From Comamonas thiooxydans (lineage in GTDB: Bacteria > Pseudomonadota > Gammaproteobacteria > Burkholderiales > Burkholderiaceae_C), in NCBI RefSeq assembly GCF_002157685.2, contig NZ_AP026738.1, positions 5,828,001 to 5,892,000 on the forward strand: a stretch of DNA of 64,000 nucleotides. Reading direction: 5' to 3'. Positions 1-9,905 of this stretch are shown piece after piece. The stretch's first letter is position 1. Each line of letters begins with the position of its first letter. A program made the translations under genes and the position numbers. Below the pieces are notes generated by a model. The model had not been told where the DNA came from. It worked only from the letters and a program-made list of their open reading frames with translations, and did no database searches.

Positions 1-784
1 CGCTGCCTTGCTGGGCCTCTGCTTCCCAGACCTTGATGGCTTCACCGCCCAGGCTGGTGGCGCCGCCAGGGAAAGGATTGAAGGCACGCAGGCGGCGCGC
101 AATGACATCAGCGCTTTCGCTCCAGTCGATCAGGCTCTCGGCCTTCTCGATCTTGTGTGCATAGCTCACGCCATCAGCGGGCTGTGGCGTGCGCGGCAGA
201 CCGCCGCAGGCCGCCATTTCCAGCGCTTCCACGATCAGGCGGCCGCCCAGCGTGGCCAGCTTGTCGTGCAGACTGGCCGTGGTGTCTTGCGCAGCAATCG
301 GCAGGCGCTCGATCAAGCACATATCGCCGGTATCCAGGCCTGCATCCATCTGCATGATGGTGACGCCAGTTTCAGCGTCACCGGCCTCGATGGCGCGATG
401 AATCGGCGCTGCACCGCGCCAGCGCGGCAGCAGGCTGGCGTGGATGTTCAGGCAGCCCAGGCGCGGCGTATCGAGCACCCACTGCGGCAGGATCAGGCCA
501 TAGGCCGCCACCACCATCACATCGGCCTGAGCGGCATCGATCGCGGCCTTGGCGGCAGCGGCATCTTCGGGATATTTGCCGTCCAGACGCAGACTCAACG
601 GCTGAGCCACTGCGATGCCATGCTCCAAAGCGCACTGCTTGACGGGAGAGGCTTGCAGCTTCATGCCGCGCCCGGCCGGACGGTCCGGTTGGGTCAGCAC
701 CAGCGGAACTTCAAAACCTGCAGCCAGCAGACTCTCCAGGGCCACGCGCGCAAATTCGGGCGTGCCGGCAAAAATGACTTTCAT
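1..784 (-). CDS. fmt: Methionyl-tRNA formyltransferase, C-terminus cut off by window edge
   Basis: Transfers a formyl group from 10-formyl-tetrahydrofolate to Met-tRNAfMet in the cytoplasm, which licenses it for initiation. The minus strand reads open from an ATG at 784 to the window edge. It begins [20 protein letters not shown], the typical Fmt N-terminus, followed by a region rich in [12 protein letters not shown] residues of the folate-binding fold. About 261 residues are visible; the family is usually about 310-330, so the missing part is the C-terminal tRNA-binding domain. It lies downstream of def in the same direction, the classic def-fmt pairing, here with a small lipoprotein gene between them. 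No stop codon is present in the window, so completeness cannot be judged. Confidence 0.95.
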   Translation of the reverse strand, partial: MKVIFAGTPEFARVALESLLAAGFEVPLVLTQPDRPAGRGMKLQASPVKQCALEHGIAVAQPLSLRLDGKYPEDAAAAKAAIDAAQADVMVVAAYGLILPQWVLDTPRLGCLNIHASLLPRWRGAAPIHRAIEAGDAETGVTIMQMDAGLDTGDMCLIERLPIAAQDTTASLHDKLATLGGRLIVEALEMAACGGLPRTPQPADGVSYAHKIEKAESLIDWSESADVIARRLRAFNPFPGGATSLGGEAIKVWEAEAQQGS

Positions 785-826
785 GGGACTCACAAATTAA
801 AAAGGCAGCCACCGGCTGCCAGATGT

Positions 827-1324
827 TCAAAGATGCGGCTCTTTGAAGTAAATGCTCTCATCGGTGAACATGACCTTCTGCACCACACCTTGCGGGTCTA
901 TGTGCACATGGGCACGCCGAGCAACGGTATTGTCCAGAAAACGGTAAGTCCAGATGTCACCTTTGAAGCTGTAGACCCTCTCGACCTTGGCGGGCGGGCC
1001 GAACATGCGGTAGACATCGTCACGGGTATCCACACCATTGCGCAACGCGAAAAAGTGCGCCGTATCCAGCACCTGCTCCACACGCACCAGCTTGTGCCGG
1101 GCATCGAAGTCCATGTGATAGACCTGCTGACCGGCAGGCTGCTGGCTATAGACCAGGCGCTGACCGCCCTCGGGCAGAGGCACAACCAGAGTGGGTTTGC
1201 CCATGCCTTTTTCCACCTCGGCCTGAGGCATGCCAGGCTTTTGCCACTGGGGCACCATGCAACCCGCCAGCCCCACCGCCAGCAGACTGGCAGTCAATAG
1301 TGTTTGCAGGCGAGGCAGGGACAT
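827..1324 (-). CDS. Small BamE/SmpA-like outer-membrane lipoprotein
   Basis: About 165 residues. The N-terminus is a lipoprotein signal peptide with a lipobox LAGC near residues 21-24, so the mature protein should be lipid-anchored in the envelope. The rest resembles the BamE/SmpA/OmlA fold: a short helix (QAEVEKGMGKPT) that gives way to strands, and a second G-x-P motif (MFGPPAKVERVY). An ATG at 1324 is preferred over the in-frame GTG at 1330 because GGAG sits five bases upstream of it. The gene lies 11 bp after def and before fmt, so it is probably cotranscribed with both. A role in beta-barrel assembly is inferred from fold resemblance only, and a canonical bamE may exist elsewhere. Confidence 0.75.
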   Translation of the reverse strand: MSLPRLQTLLTASLLAVGLAGCMVPQWQKPGMPQAEVEKGMGKPTLVVPLPEGGQRLVYSQQPAGQQVYHMDFDARHKLVRVEQVLDTAHFFALRNGVDTRDDVYRMFGPPAKVERVYSFKGDIWTYRFLDNTVARRAHVHIDPQGVVQKVMFTDESIYFKEPHL

Positions 1325-1335
1325 GGACACTCCGA

Positions 1336-1848
1336 TCAGGCCCTCAGGGCCTGCTTCTGGGCTTTGACCAATTTGGTCTTGATGCGATTGCGCTTCAGCG
1401 GCGAGAGGTATTCGACAAACACCTTGCCCAGCAGGTGATCCATCTCGTGCTGGATGCAGATGGCCAGCATGCCTTCGGCGTCGATCTCACGGCTGTTGCC
1501 GTTCTCGTCCAGGGCCTTGACCTTGACGGCAATAGAGCGCTCCACGCCGTCGTAGATGCCGGGCACGGACAGACAGCCTTCCTCGCCCAGCTGCTTTTCC
1601 TCGCTGGCCCAGAGAATCTCGGGGTTGATCAAAGCCATGGGCTCGTTGCGCTTCTCGGACACGTCGATCACGATGACGCGCTCATGCACGTCGATCTGTG
1701 TCGCAGCCAAGCCGATGCCCTGGGCGTCATACATGGTCTCGAGCATGTCTTTCACCAGGGTCTGGATGCGCTCGTCCACCTGCGCCACGGGTTGGGCGAC
1801 CTTGTGAAGACGGGGATCGGGATAGCAGAGGATGGGAAGAATGGCCAT
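1336..1848 (-). CDS. def: Peptide deformylase
   Basis: Removes the formyl group from the N-terminal methionine of nascent proteins; a ribosome-associated metalloenzyme. At 170 residues it has the usual length. All three signature motifs are present: GIGLAATQ (residues 44-51), EGCLS with the metal ligand C92, and QHEMDHL with H134, E135 and H138 as metal ligands and catalytic acid. It is the first gene of a minus-strand cluster def - lipoprotein - fmt and is transcribed divergently from the LysM protein/dprA pair, an arrangement common in betaproteobacteria. The upstream 1849-2051 region must hold promoters for both directions. Confidence 0.97.
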   Translation of the reverse strand: MAILPILCYPDPRLHKVAQPVAQVDERIQTLVKDMLETMYDAQGIGLAATQIDVHERVIVIDVSEKRNEPMALINPEILWASEEKQLGEEGCLSVPGIYDGVERSIAVKVKALDENGNSREIDAEGMLAICIQHEMDHLLGKVFVEYLSPLKRNRIKTKLVKAQKQALRA

Positions 1849-2051
1849 GGTGTCTCGGTAAATCTGTCGTTATTGTCCCAACATTTGACGCCAAACGCTT
1901 GTCACGCCCTCAATAAACATTGATCTATCGAGGCCTTGCATCGAGAATTTCGACACATTTGTAAGACTTGTTGGCTGGCTATGCCAAGATCGGCCACAGT
2001 GCGGCGACGCGAGGGACGCTGCAGCAAACGAATCCCGCCAGAAGGAACTTC

Positions 2052-3239
2052 ATGACCGCATTTGCCACTGCACGCGCCTTGAGCATTGGAGCCACATTGC
2101 TTGCAGCCCTGACTTCGGTCCACGCCCAAAGCTATCCTGTAACCGCCACCCAGCGCTCCACCGCACAGCAAGTCGCTCAGCAAGGCATCCCCGAGAACGA
2201 ACTGGCGCCCAACGCTCCCGCGCAGTACACCGTCAAGCGCGGCGACACGCTCTGGGGCATCTCTGGCATGTATCTGCGCCAGCCCTGGCGCTGGCCCGAA
2301 CTCTGGGGCATGAACCTCTCCAGCATCGCCAACCCGCATCAGATCTACCCCGGCCAGGTGCTGTATCTGGTGCGCAGCAACGGTTATGCCCGCCTGTCGA
2401 CCACTGCCCCCAACGGCGATTCCGAGGTGGTGCGTCTGTCGCCGCAAACGCGTGAATCGTCACTGAACGACCTGGCCCTGCCCACGCTGCCGCCGCATCT
2501 GATCGAGCCCTTCCTGGCCGAGCCGCTGGTGGTGGACAGCCAGGCACTGGCACAAGCACCGCGCATCATCGCCACCCAGGACAAGCGCGTGCTCATGGCC
2601 AATGGCGATCGCGCCTATGTACGCAACTCCGGTGGCGCACTGGTCACCGCCGGCAAGGGCCGGCCCGCGAGCTATCGCATCTTCCGCGATGCCACGCCTC
2701 TCAAGGACCCCGTCACCGGGGAAATCCTGGGCTACGAGGCCAAGTACCTGGGCAGTGCCACCGTGGCGCGTGGCGAGACCTTGCTGGAATCCGAGCCAGG
2801 CCAGCCTGTACAGACCACGCCAGGAACAGTGGACATCATCCGCTCCAAGAATGAAATCCGCGCAGGTGACCGTCTGCTGCCCTCGCCCGAGCAGCAGTAT
2901 CTGAGCTATGTGCCCCATGCCTCGCACAAAGCGGTGGATGCCGCCGTGGTCTCCATCTATGGCGACTCGGTGGGCTATAACGCAGCTCAGAATCAGGTCA
3001 TTGCCATCAACAAGGGAGCCCAGGACGGCATGGACATCGGCGCAGTGCTGGAACTCGTCAGCAAGGGCAATGTCATCGTGGACAAGACCAGCCCCAGCCG
3101 TGACCGGGTGAAGCTGCCCGATGAGGCCAATGGCTATGCCATGGTCTTCAAGGTGTTTGACCGGGTTTCCTACGCGCTCATCACCACGGCCCAGCGTGGC
3201 GTGAATGTGGGCGATGCCCTGCAGTCGCCCCAACCCTGA
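2052..3239 (+). CDS. Secreted LysM peptidoglycan-binding protein
   Basis: Protein of 395 residues. It starts with a Sec signal peptide ending in SVHAQ (about residues 1-26), then a LysM domain at about residues 57-105 (YTVKRGDTLWGISGMYL ... NPHQIYPGQVLYL), which binds glycan strands of peptidoglycan. The remaining 280 residues have no motif I recognise. The ATG at 2052 is chosen because GAAGGA lies just upstream and the signal peptide begins there; the reading frame extends further upstream without one. It ends 13 bp before dprA on the same strand. LysM-dprA next to def-fmt is a conserved neighbourhood, but a functional link to DNA uptake is not established by the sequence. Confidence 0.85.
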   Translation: MTAFATARALSIGATLLAALTSVHAQSYPVTATQRSTAQQVAQQGIPENELAPNAPAQYTVKRGDTLWGISGMYLRQPWRWPELWGMNLSSIANPHQIYPGQVLYLVRSNGYARLSTTAPNGDSEVVRLSPQTRESSLNDLALPTLPPHLIEPFLAEPLVVDSQALAQAPRIIATQDKRVLMANGDRAYVRNSGGALVTAGKGRPASYRIFRDATPLKDPVTGEILGYEAKYLGSATVARGETLLESEPGQPVQTTPGTVDIIRSKNEIRAGDRLLPSPEQQYLSYVPHASHKAVDAAVVSIYGDSVGYNAAQNQVIAINKGAQDGMDIGAVLELVSKGNVIVDKTSPSRDRVKLPDEANGYAMVFKVFDRVSYALITTAQRGVNVGDALQSPQP

Positions 3240-3252
3240 ATGGAGCATGAGC

Positions 3253-4446
3253 ATGGTGTCGCCCCCTTCACAAGATGCGCACCATGCCCTACCCGATGCC
3301 GAAATTCTGGCTTGGCTGCGCCTGCTGCTGACACCAGGTCTTGGACGCACCACGGCACGCCGCCTGCTGGCCAGAGCCGGTAGTGCAGACGCGGTCTGGC
3401 GACTGCCGCGGTCCACATGGGCGGAATGCGCCACTCAGGCTCAGATCAAGGCGCTGACAGAGCTCCCGGCAGACTGGGAAAAGCATTGCAGCACCCTGGC
3501 TCGGTGGCTGGCCTCGCCCGCACCGGGTATCTTGCACACCGTGATTCATCTGGGCAACTCTCAGTACCCGGACTGCCTGTTGCAGACTGAAGATCCACCC
3601 CTGCTGCTGTTTGTCCAAGGTCCGGCGGCACTGCTGGCATCTACCCGGCCCTGGTTTCCCTACCCCGCCACCCTGGCCATGGTGGGCAGCCGCAATCCAT
3701 CCGCCCAGGGCGTCATCAATGCGCGCAGCATGGCACTGGCACTGGCCGAGCAAGGGCTGTGCATAGTCTCAGGTCTGGCACGCGGCATCGATGCAGCTGC
3801 CCATGAGGGAGCACTTCAGGCCCGCTCAGGCCCTACCCCCTGCACGATTGCCGTCGTCGGCACCGGCCTCGATCAGGTCTATCCGCGTGCGCACACCCAA
3901 CTGGCGCAGCAAATTGCGCGCAACGGGCTGGTCATCAGCGAATACCTGCTGGGCAGCGAGCCCCTGCCCCGGCATTTCCCTCAGCGCAACCGCATCATCT
4001 CCGGCCTGTCGCAAGGCACCCTGGTGGTGGAAGCCGCCCTTCAGTCGGGCTCGCTGATCACGGCCCGCCTGGCCAACGAGCAGGGACGCGAAGTCTTTGC
4101 CATCCCCGGCTCCATCCACGCGCCGCAGGCCAAGGGCTGCCATGCGCTGATACGCCAGGGCGCCAAGCTGGTGGAAACCGCCGACAACGTGCTCGAAGAG
4201 CTTCAGGGGCTGAAACCCGCTACAACCCAGTCTGATAAAGCGCAAGATGCTATCGAAAATAAGGCATCCGTCTCGGAGCACCCGTTGCTGCAGGCGCTGG
4301 GCCATGACCCCATGACACTGGAGTCCTTGAGCGATCGCACGGGCTGGGATGCCGCCCATCTGCAGGCGCAGCTGATGGAGCTGGAGCTCGACGGCTTGGT
4401 CGCGCGCCTGCCTGGCGGCCTGTACCAGCGCCTCAATCAAGGCTGA
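3253..4446 (+). CDS. dprA: DNA processing protein DprA (Smf)
   Basis: DprA loads RecA onto incoming single-stranded DNA during natural transformation. At about 397 residues it carries the Rossmann-like SMF core with VGSRNPSAQG, SGLARGIDAAAHEGAL, VVGTGLDQVYP and NRIISGLSQGTLVVEA, followed by a C-terminal winged helix (DPMTLESLSDRTGWD to the end). The ATG at 3253 is preferred because GGAG is seven bases upstream; an ATG at 3247 is too close to it. The linker between the core and the winged helix (nt 4233-4268) is encoded by what looks like a copy of the dispersed intergenic repeat found elsewhere in this window. Together with the type IV pilin gene this is compatible with competence but does not prove it. 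Confidence 0.95.
   Translation: MVSPPSQDAHHALPDAEILAWLRLLLTPGLGRTTARRLLARAGSADAVWRLPRSTWAECATQAQIKALTELPADWEKHCSTLARWLASPAPGILHTVIHLGNSQYPDCLLQTEDPPLLLFVQGPAALLASTRPWFPYPATLAMVGSRNPSAQGVINARSMALALAEQGLCIVSGLARGIDAAAHEGALQARSGPTPCTIAVVGTGLDQVYPRAHTQLAQQIARNGLVISEYLLGSEPLPRHFPQRNRIISGLSQGTLVVEAALQSGSLITARLANEQGREVFAIPGSIHAPQAKGCHALIRQGAKLVETADNVLEELQGLKPATTQSDKAQDAIENKASVSEHPLLQALGHDPMTLESLSDRTGWDAAHLQAQLMELELDGLVARLPGGLYQRLNQG
4233..4268. repeat. Dispersed repeat family 1, intragenic copy in dprA
   Basis: The stretch reads like the family-1 unit seen between genes here (GCGCAAG..GCTATC.AAAATA..GCAT). It is AT-richer than the flanking coding sequence and lies in frame in the linker between the DprA core and its winged helix. 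The match is partial and made by eye. Confidence 0.5.
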
Positions 4447-4494
4447 AACGCCCCGGAGCTCGCGCCCACCGGGACGACGCCTCGCGCCTGTGGG

Positions 4495-6894
4495 TCAGGC
4501 CAGTCTTTCCGGATTCGCCTGAATTTTCTGCAGTGCATCGCGCGTGGCGCGCACCGTCAGCGCCTCGGCGTCATGCACGGCCAGCAGGCCGGCCTGCAGA
4601 TAGGTCGCCATGCGTTGCGCCTGCAGCAGATAACAGTGTCCATCCAGCGAGGCGAACAAATGCAGATGCTTGCGACGGCTATGCCAGACATATTGCACCT
4701 GCACACGGGCACCGTTGTGGTCCAGCGTGAACCAGCGACCGCCTTCCAACGACTGGGCCCACTCCAGCATGGCGGGCTCCACCGGGCTGTCCGTGTTGGG
4801 AATGACGTTCAGATCGCCCGCATCCACGCCCAGCATCAGCTCTATGCTCTCGCTGGACAGCGGCATATCGTCGAGCTTGCCGTCCTCGCTGATGTATTTT
4901 TCCAGCTCCGCCAGGCGCTTGGCCATGGCCTCGATACGCTCGGCCGGAATGGCTGCCGTCTTGGACATGAAGGCCTGGGCCAGCGTATCGGTCAACACCT
5001 TGATCGTGGCCGACTGCTTATCGCCGGTCACGCTCACCAGCTCCAGCCCTTCACGCAGGGTCTGCAGCAAGGTCGGCAAGCCCTGGATGACACGCGCGCG
5101 CTCCTGACGCAAGGGCTTGGCGCTGGCCGACCAGACCAGCTCGCTGGCCGCCTGCTTGAGGCGCATGGCCCGTGCATCCTTGGCGCCATAGCGCACGGTG
5201 GCCATGGCCAGTACATCGGCCCAGGATTTGAAGAGAAAGTCTCGCACCTCTTCGCGCACCGGCATATCGGTGAGCATATTGCGCAGCTCTATGGTGTACT
5301 GGATGGCCAGCGTTTCCTTCTGCTCCACCTGCTGAGCCACGCTGGTGATCTTGGCCGTGGACCGGTTCTGGGCAAAGTGCCTGGTGAGGAATTCCTCGAA
5401 CTCGCGCAGCACCAGAGCAAAGACCTTCTGCCCGGTTTCAGGGTACTGCTCTATCACCTGGACCACGCGGCGGATCTCGGTCTCCAGCGCATTGCCGTTG
5501 ATGCTGCTGGCGTCAAAACCCATGACGCAGGAGCCCATGCGATCGATCAGCTTGCGCGCCGGGTGATTGAGGTCGCTGAAGAACTGCGGCTCGGCCAGGG
5601 CCACGCGCAACACGGGGACCTGCAGACGCGCGAACCAGACGCGAATGGACGGTGGCAGCCGGTCTTCCGAAAGAATGCTCTGGAACATCAACGCCACCAC
5701 CTCGATGGTCGCCTTCTCGCTCTTGGTCTCGGCCTTTTGCTTCCAGTCGGCCGAGCGCTCGCGCACCAGATTGACCAGCTGGCCGATCGCTGCCGGACTG
5801 TAGTCCATGACAGGCATGGCCATGGCCGAACCGGCCGCAGAAGGATACTGGGCCTGGAGCTCGACCGCCATCAGCTGTTGCTGCTCCTGCAGCGCCTGCG
5901 CCAGAGCGGCAGACGCAGGAGGCATGGGAACGACAGGCGCGCCGGGCATCAGACCTGGAATGCCGACCGCAGGCTGGCTCAGCACCTGGCGCAGCTGATT
6001 CATAGCATCCAGCGCGCGATGGCGCGCCCGCGCCAGCATGCCCAGGCCGGCGCTGGCGCCTGGCGACAGGGCAATGCCCGGAGCCATCCCAGGCCCGGCG
6101 CCCAGGCCAGCAGCCATACCAGCCGACATGTACTGCATGGCAGAGTTGACCCAACCCGCATCGGACGCGTTGCCATAGCCGCTGCTGGCGCCCAGATGCA
6201 TGGCACCGGTGGACGGACCACCCTCGGTGCGTCGCACGCGCAGCGGGGCATCCTGGGCCTTGCTGACGCCCTTCGCATCCAGCAGCTTGTGCAGGATGCT
6301 GTATTCGGACTCCATCAGCGGTGCCAGCGCATTTTGCAGGGGCTCCACGGCCCTCAGCAAATGCTTTCGCTCCATGCCGCTGCCAAGCCATTGCTCGACC
6401 AGATGCAGGCAGATGGTCTCGGCACGGAACATGTCCTGGGAAGCCAGCTCATGACCCTCCAGCGCCTGAATGCGCAGGCGCATGGCCTCGAAGCCGGGCT
6501 GCAGCGTCTCTCCCATGGCCAAGGCCATGCGGGAGGCCAGAATCCTGTTTTCGACGACATCGTCGCTGAGCAGCTCGAAGGTCAGCGGAGCTGAGCCTGA
6601 AGCAGTGCTCTCGGCTCCACCAGAGGGTGGCTTGCGGGCAGCCTGCTGCAGCGCCTGAGCACCTGCCTGCAACCAGGCGTCCTTGTTCTGCTGAAAGCCG
6701 ACCCAGGCCTCGCGCCACTCCTGCATCTCCTTGGCAGTGGAGACGGCACTGCTCTGGTTGGAGAGGAATTCATCCAGTTGCTGAGCTACCTTGGGCAGGC
6801 CCTGACAAATGCCATGGACCCAACGCAAGCGCGCCTGCCAGCCCAGCTGTTGCGGGGCCGCAGGCGCGGTGGAGGAAGACTGCGAGAGAGCCAT
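4495..6894 (-). CDS. DUF1631 family protein of unknown function
   Basis: About 799 residues. It matches the DUF1631 family, long soluble proteins of beta- and gammaproteobacteria that are sometimes mislabelled thymidine phosphorylase. No signal peptide or membrane helix is visible. The middle (about residues 230-330) is rich in Gly, Ala, Met and Pro and looks disordered. The large helical part follows, and the C-terminus (WFTLDHNGARVQVQYVW and on) resembles a PilZ-like beta domain, though I do not see a clear RxxxR c-di-GMP motif. The ATG at 6894 is taken; an upstream start at 6939 would add 15 unlikely residues. It follows secF by 56 bp on the same strand and may be read from the same transcript. 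Function is not known. Confidence 0.8.
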   Translation of the reverse strand: MALSQSSSTAPAAPQQLGWQARLRWVHGICQGLPKVAQQLDEFLSNQSSAVSTAKEMQEWREAWVGFQQNKDAWLQAGAQALQQAARKPPSGGAESTASGSAPLTFELLSDDVVENRILASRMALAMGETLQPGFEAMRLRIQALEGHELASQDMFRAETICLHLVEQWLGSGMERKHLLRAVEPLQNALAPLMESEYSILHKLLDAKGVSKAQDAPLRVRRTEGGPSTGAMHLGASSGYGNASDAGWVNSAMQYMSAGMAAGLGAGPGMAPGIALSPGASAGLGMLARARHRALDAMNQLRQVLSQPAVGIPGLMPGAPVVPMPPASAALAQALQEQQQLMAVELQAQYPSAAGSAMAMPVMDYSPAAIGQLVNLVRERSADWKQKAETKSEKATIEVVALMFQSILSEDRLPPSIRVWFARLQVPVLRVALAEPQFFSDLNHPARKLIDRMGSCVMGFDASSINGNALETEIRRVVQVIEQYPETGQKVFALVLREFEEFLTRHFAQNRSTAKITSVAQQVEQKETLAIQYTIELRNMLTDMPVREEVRDFLFKSWADVLAMATVRYGAKDARAMRLKQAASELVWSASAKPLRQERARVIQGLPTLLQTLREGLELVSVTGDKQSATIKVLTDTLAQAFMSKTAAIPAERIEAMAKRLAELEKYISEDGKLDDMPLSSESIELMLGVDAGDLNVIPNTDSPVEPAMLEWAQSLEGGRWFTLDHNGARVQVQYVWHSRRKHLHLFASLDGHCYLLQAQRMATYLQAGLLAVHDAEALTVRATRDALQKIQANPERLA

Positions 6895-6950
6895 TCCGTA
6901 AGTGTAATGGCGGCAGAAGCAGTTATGCACCCGCCGCAATGGTCAAAGCT

Positions 6951-7907
6951 TCAGACCACGGCTCCCGCGTTGGGATCATTGGGATCCTGCGACCCGGACT
7001 TGGCGGGAGCCTTGACCAGATCTTCGCGCTTGACGCCCAGCCACATGGCAATGGCAGCCGCCACGAACACCGAAGAATAGATACCGAACAAGATACCGAT
7101 CGTCAGCGCCAGCGCAAAGTAATGCAGGCTGGGGCCGCCAAAGAAGAACATGGACAGCACCATGGCTTCGGTCGAGGCGTGAGTGATGATGGTCCGGCTC
7201 ATGGTCGACGTGATGGCGTGGTCGATCACCTCGTGGGTGCTGAGCTTGCGGAACTTGCGGAAGGCTTCGCGGATACGGTCGAAAATCACCACGGACTCAT
7301 TGACCGAGTAGCCCAGCACGGCCAGCACGCCTGCCAGCACGGAGAGCGAGAACTCCCACTGGAAGAAGGCGAAGAAGCCCAGGATGATGATCACGTCGTG
7401 CAAGTTGGCAATGATGGCCGCCACGCCGAACTTCCACTCGAAGCGAAAGGCCAGATAGATGATGATGCCCAGCACCACCATGCCCAGCGCCATCAGGCCG
7501 TTGTGCATCAGCTCATCGCCCACCTGCGGGCCGACAAACTCGGTGCGGCGCAGCGTGACCTCTGCATCCTCGGCCTTCAGTGCAGTGATCACCCGCTCAC
7601 TTTGCTGAGCAGTCGTCACGCCCTTTTGCACGGGCAGACGAATCATCACATCCTTGGATGTACCGAAATTCTGCACGATCACATCGGCATAGCCGAGCTT
7701 GGAAACGGTTTCACGCACCTTGCCGATGTCGGCAGGCTGGGTGTAGGCCACTTCCATGACCGTACCGCCCGTGAACTCCACGGACAGATGCAGGCCGCGC
7801 GAGAACAGGAAAAAAACGGCCAGCGCAAAGGTGATGAAGGAAATCGCGTTGAAGACCAACGCGTACTTCATGAACGGAATGTCTTTTTTGATGCGGAAGA
7901 ACTCCAT
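6951..7907 (-). CDS. secF: Protein translocase subunit SecF
   Basis: Inner-membrane partner of SecD; together they use the proton gradient to assist late steps of Sec translocation. At 318 residues it has the usual SecF plan: one N-terminal helix (KYALVFNAISFITFALAVFF), a periplasmic domain with VEFTGGTVMEV, and five C-terminal helices including GYSVNESVVIFDRIREAFR, the RND-type signature with the conserved D-R-I-R-E. AAGGAGG precedes the ATG, a strong ribosome binding site. It starts 11 bp after secD and is clearly in the same operon, order yajC-secD-secF. Confidence 0.97.
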   Translation of the reverse strand: MEFFRIKKDIPFMKYALVFNAISFITFALAVFFLFSRGLHLSVEFTGGTVMEVAYTQPADIGKVRETVSKLGYADVIVQNFGTSKDVMIRLPVQKGVTTAQQSERVITALKAEDAEVTLRRTEFVGPQVGDELMHNGLMALGMVVLGIIIYLAFRFEWKFGVAAIIANLHDVIIILGFFAFFQWEFSLSVLAGVLAVLGYSVNESVVIFDRIREAFRKFRKLSTHEVIDHAITSTMSRTIITHASTEAMVLSMFFFGGPSLHYFALALTIGILFGIYSSVFVAAAIAMWLGVKREDLVKAPAKSGSQDPNDPNAGAVV

Positions 7908-7918
7908 GATCTTCCTCC

Positions 7919-9817
7919 TTAGTTGTTGCCGCCGCGGCCGGCCACGGAACGGTGACCCTCACCCTCAGGCTTCCAGACCTGACCGATGGCGAGGCTCTTG
8001 AGCTTCTTGCGACCGCCGTACCAGAGATTGACCAGACCACGCGAGAAGAACACCGCCGAGAACATGCTGGTCAGAATGCCGATGCAGTGCACCACGGCAA
8101 ATCCACGCACCACGCCAGAACCAAAGGCCAGCAGCGCCAGACCCACAATCAGCGTGGTCACGTTCGAATCCAGAATGGTGTGCCAGGCATGCTCATAACC
8201 GGCATGAATCGCAGCCTGGGGCGAGGCACCGGCACGCAGTTCTTCACGAATACGCTCGTTGATCAGCACGTTCGAGTCGATGGCCACACCCAGCGCCAGC
8301 GCCATGGCGGCAATGCCGGGCAGGGTCAGCGTGGCCTGCAGCATGGACAGAATGGCCAGCAGCAGCAATACGTTGATGCCCAGAGAGATCGTGGAGATCA
8401 CGCCGAACAGCATGTAATAGACACACATGAAGGCAGCAACAGCCACCATACCCCAGACCACGGAGTGGATACCGCGGTCGATGTTGTCGGCACCCAGGCT
8501 TGGGCCGATGGTGTATTCCTCGATGATCTCCATGGGCGCGGCCAGTGAACCGGCGCGCAGCAGCAGCGAGGTGTCGTTGGCTTCAGCCGTAGTCATGCGA
8601 CCCGAGATCTGCACGCGGCCGCCGCCGATTTCGCCACGAATCACGGGAGCCGTCACCACTTCGCCCTTGCCCTTTTCGAACAGGATGATGGCCATGCGCT
8701 TGCCCACGTTCTCGCGCGTCACGTCCTTGAAGATGCGCGCGCCCTTGGCGTCCAGCGTCAGGTTGACGGTGGGCTCCTGGGTCTGGCTGTCAAAGCCAGG
8801 CTGGGCATCCGTCAGGTTCTCGCCGGTCAGCGTCACCTGCTTTTGCACGATGATGCTCTGGCCGTTGCGGTCCAGGTATTTCTCGGAGCCGAAAGGCACG
8901 GGGCCGGAGCCCATCTCGGCAGCACGCGCTTCGGCAGACTCGTCCACCATGCGCACTTCCAGTGTGGCAGTACGGCCCAGAATGTCCTTGGCCTTGGCCG
9001 TGTCCTGCACGCCGGGCAGTTGCACCACGATGCGGTCCAGGCCCTGCTGCTGGATCACGGGCTCGGCCACGCCGAGCTCGTTGATACGGTTGTGCAGCGT
9101 GACGATGTTCTGCTTGAGCGCCTGTTCCTGCACCTTGCGCAGGGCTTCAGGCTTGATCGAGGCCACCAGCTTGAAGCCCGTGCCGTCAGGCGTGGAGGTG
9201 GCCACCAGATCGGGGAACTGGTCCGCGATCAGATTGCGCGCCGCCGTCAGCGTGGCTTCGTCGCGCACGCGGATGGTGACGTTGTTGCCGTCGCGGCTGA
9301 CACCGCCGTGGCGGATGTTCTTGTCGCGCATCGAAGAGCGCAGGTCGCCCGCATAGCTCTCGGCCTTCTTGGTCAGGGCCGCTGCCATGTCCACCTGCAG
9401 CATGAAGTGCACGCCGCCGCGCAGGTCCAGACCCAGATACATGGGCTTGGCACCGATGGCTGTCAGCCAGTCGGGCGAGCGCGACACCAGGTTCAGCGCC
9501 ACGATGTAGGAGGGATCGGTGGGGTCGGCAACCAGGGCCTTCTGGATGACGTCCTTGGCCTTGAGCTGCTCATCGGGCGTATCGAAGCGGGCGCGCACCG
9601 AGGTGCCTTCCAGCGACATCGATGTGGCTTTGACGCTGGCCGCGCTCAAGGCAGATTCCACCTTTTGCAGCACCGCGTTGTCCACCTTGACGGTGGACTT
9701 GGCCGAGGACACCTGCACGGCAGGCGCTTCACCAAAGAAATTGGGCAGGGTGTAGAGCACCCCCACCAGCAGCGCGATCACGATGATCGCGTACTTCCAG
9801 ACCGGGTATCGGTTCAT
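7919..9817 (-). CDS. secD: Protein translocase subunit SecD
   Basis: Inner-membrane component of the SecDF-YajC accessory complex. About 632 residues: an N-terminal helix (YPVWKYAIIVIALLVGVLY), the large periplasmic P1 domain with LGLDLRGGVHFMLQVD, and six-helix C-terminal membrane bundle containing GVAIDSNVLINERIREEL, the RND signature. The ATG at 9817 (MNRYPVWKY) is the family start; the reading frame runs 15 codons further upstream. There are 88 bp between the yajC stop and this start. Confidence 0.97.
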   Translation of the reverse strand: MNRYPVWKYAIIVIALLVGVLYTLPNFFGEAPAVQVSSAKSTVKVDNAVLQKVESALSAASVKATSMSLEGTSVRARFDTPDEQLKAKDVIQKALVADPTDPSYIVALNLVSRSPDWLTAIGAKPMYLGLDLRGGVHFMLQVDMAAALTKKAESYAGDLRSSMRDKNIRHGGVSRDGNNVTIRVRDEATLTAARNLIADQFPDLVATSTPDGTGFKLVASIKPEALRKVQEQALKQNIVTLHNRINELGVAEPVIQQQGLDRIVVQLPGVQDTAKAKDILGRTATLEVRMVDESAEARAAEMGSGPVPFGSEKYLDRNGQSIIVQKQVTLTGENLTDAQPGFDSQTQEPTVNLTLDAKGARIFKDVTRENVGKRMAIILFEKGKGEVVTAPVIRGEIGGGRVQISGRMTTAEANDTSLLLRAGSLAAPMEIIEEYTIGPSLGADNIDRGIHSVVWGMVAVAAFMCVYYMLFGVISTISLGINVLLLLAILSMLQATLTLPGIAAMALALGVAIDSNVLINERIREELRAGASPQAAIHAGYEHAWHTILDSNVTTLIVGLALLAFGSGVVRGFAVVHCIGILTSMFSAVFFSRGLVNLWYGGRKKLKSLAIGQVWKPEGEGHRSVAGRGGNN

Positions 9818-9905
9818 GATCGCGCTCTTTTTTTTACAGCAACGCACAACGGGTACGCGCACTCTGGTCGAGCGCCGTACCCCTCAAAATCCACAGCGGA
9901 CAGGC

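Noticed and set aside
4573..6594. 673-codon open frame on the plus strand
   Set aside because: Antisense to the DUF1631 gene, with low-complexity His/Gln/Arg/Gly composition and no recognisable domain.
4495..6894. Thymidine phosphorylase
   Set aside because: DUF1631 proteins carry this label in some databases, but none of the pyrimidine-nucleoside phosphorylase motifs is visible.
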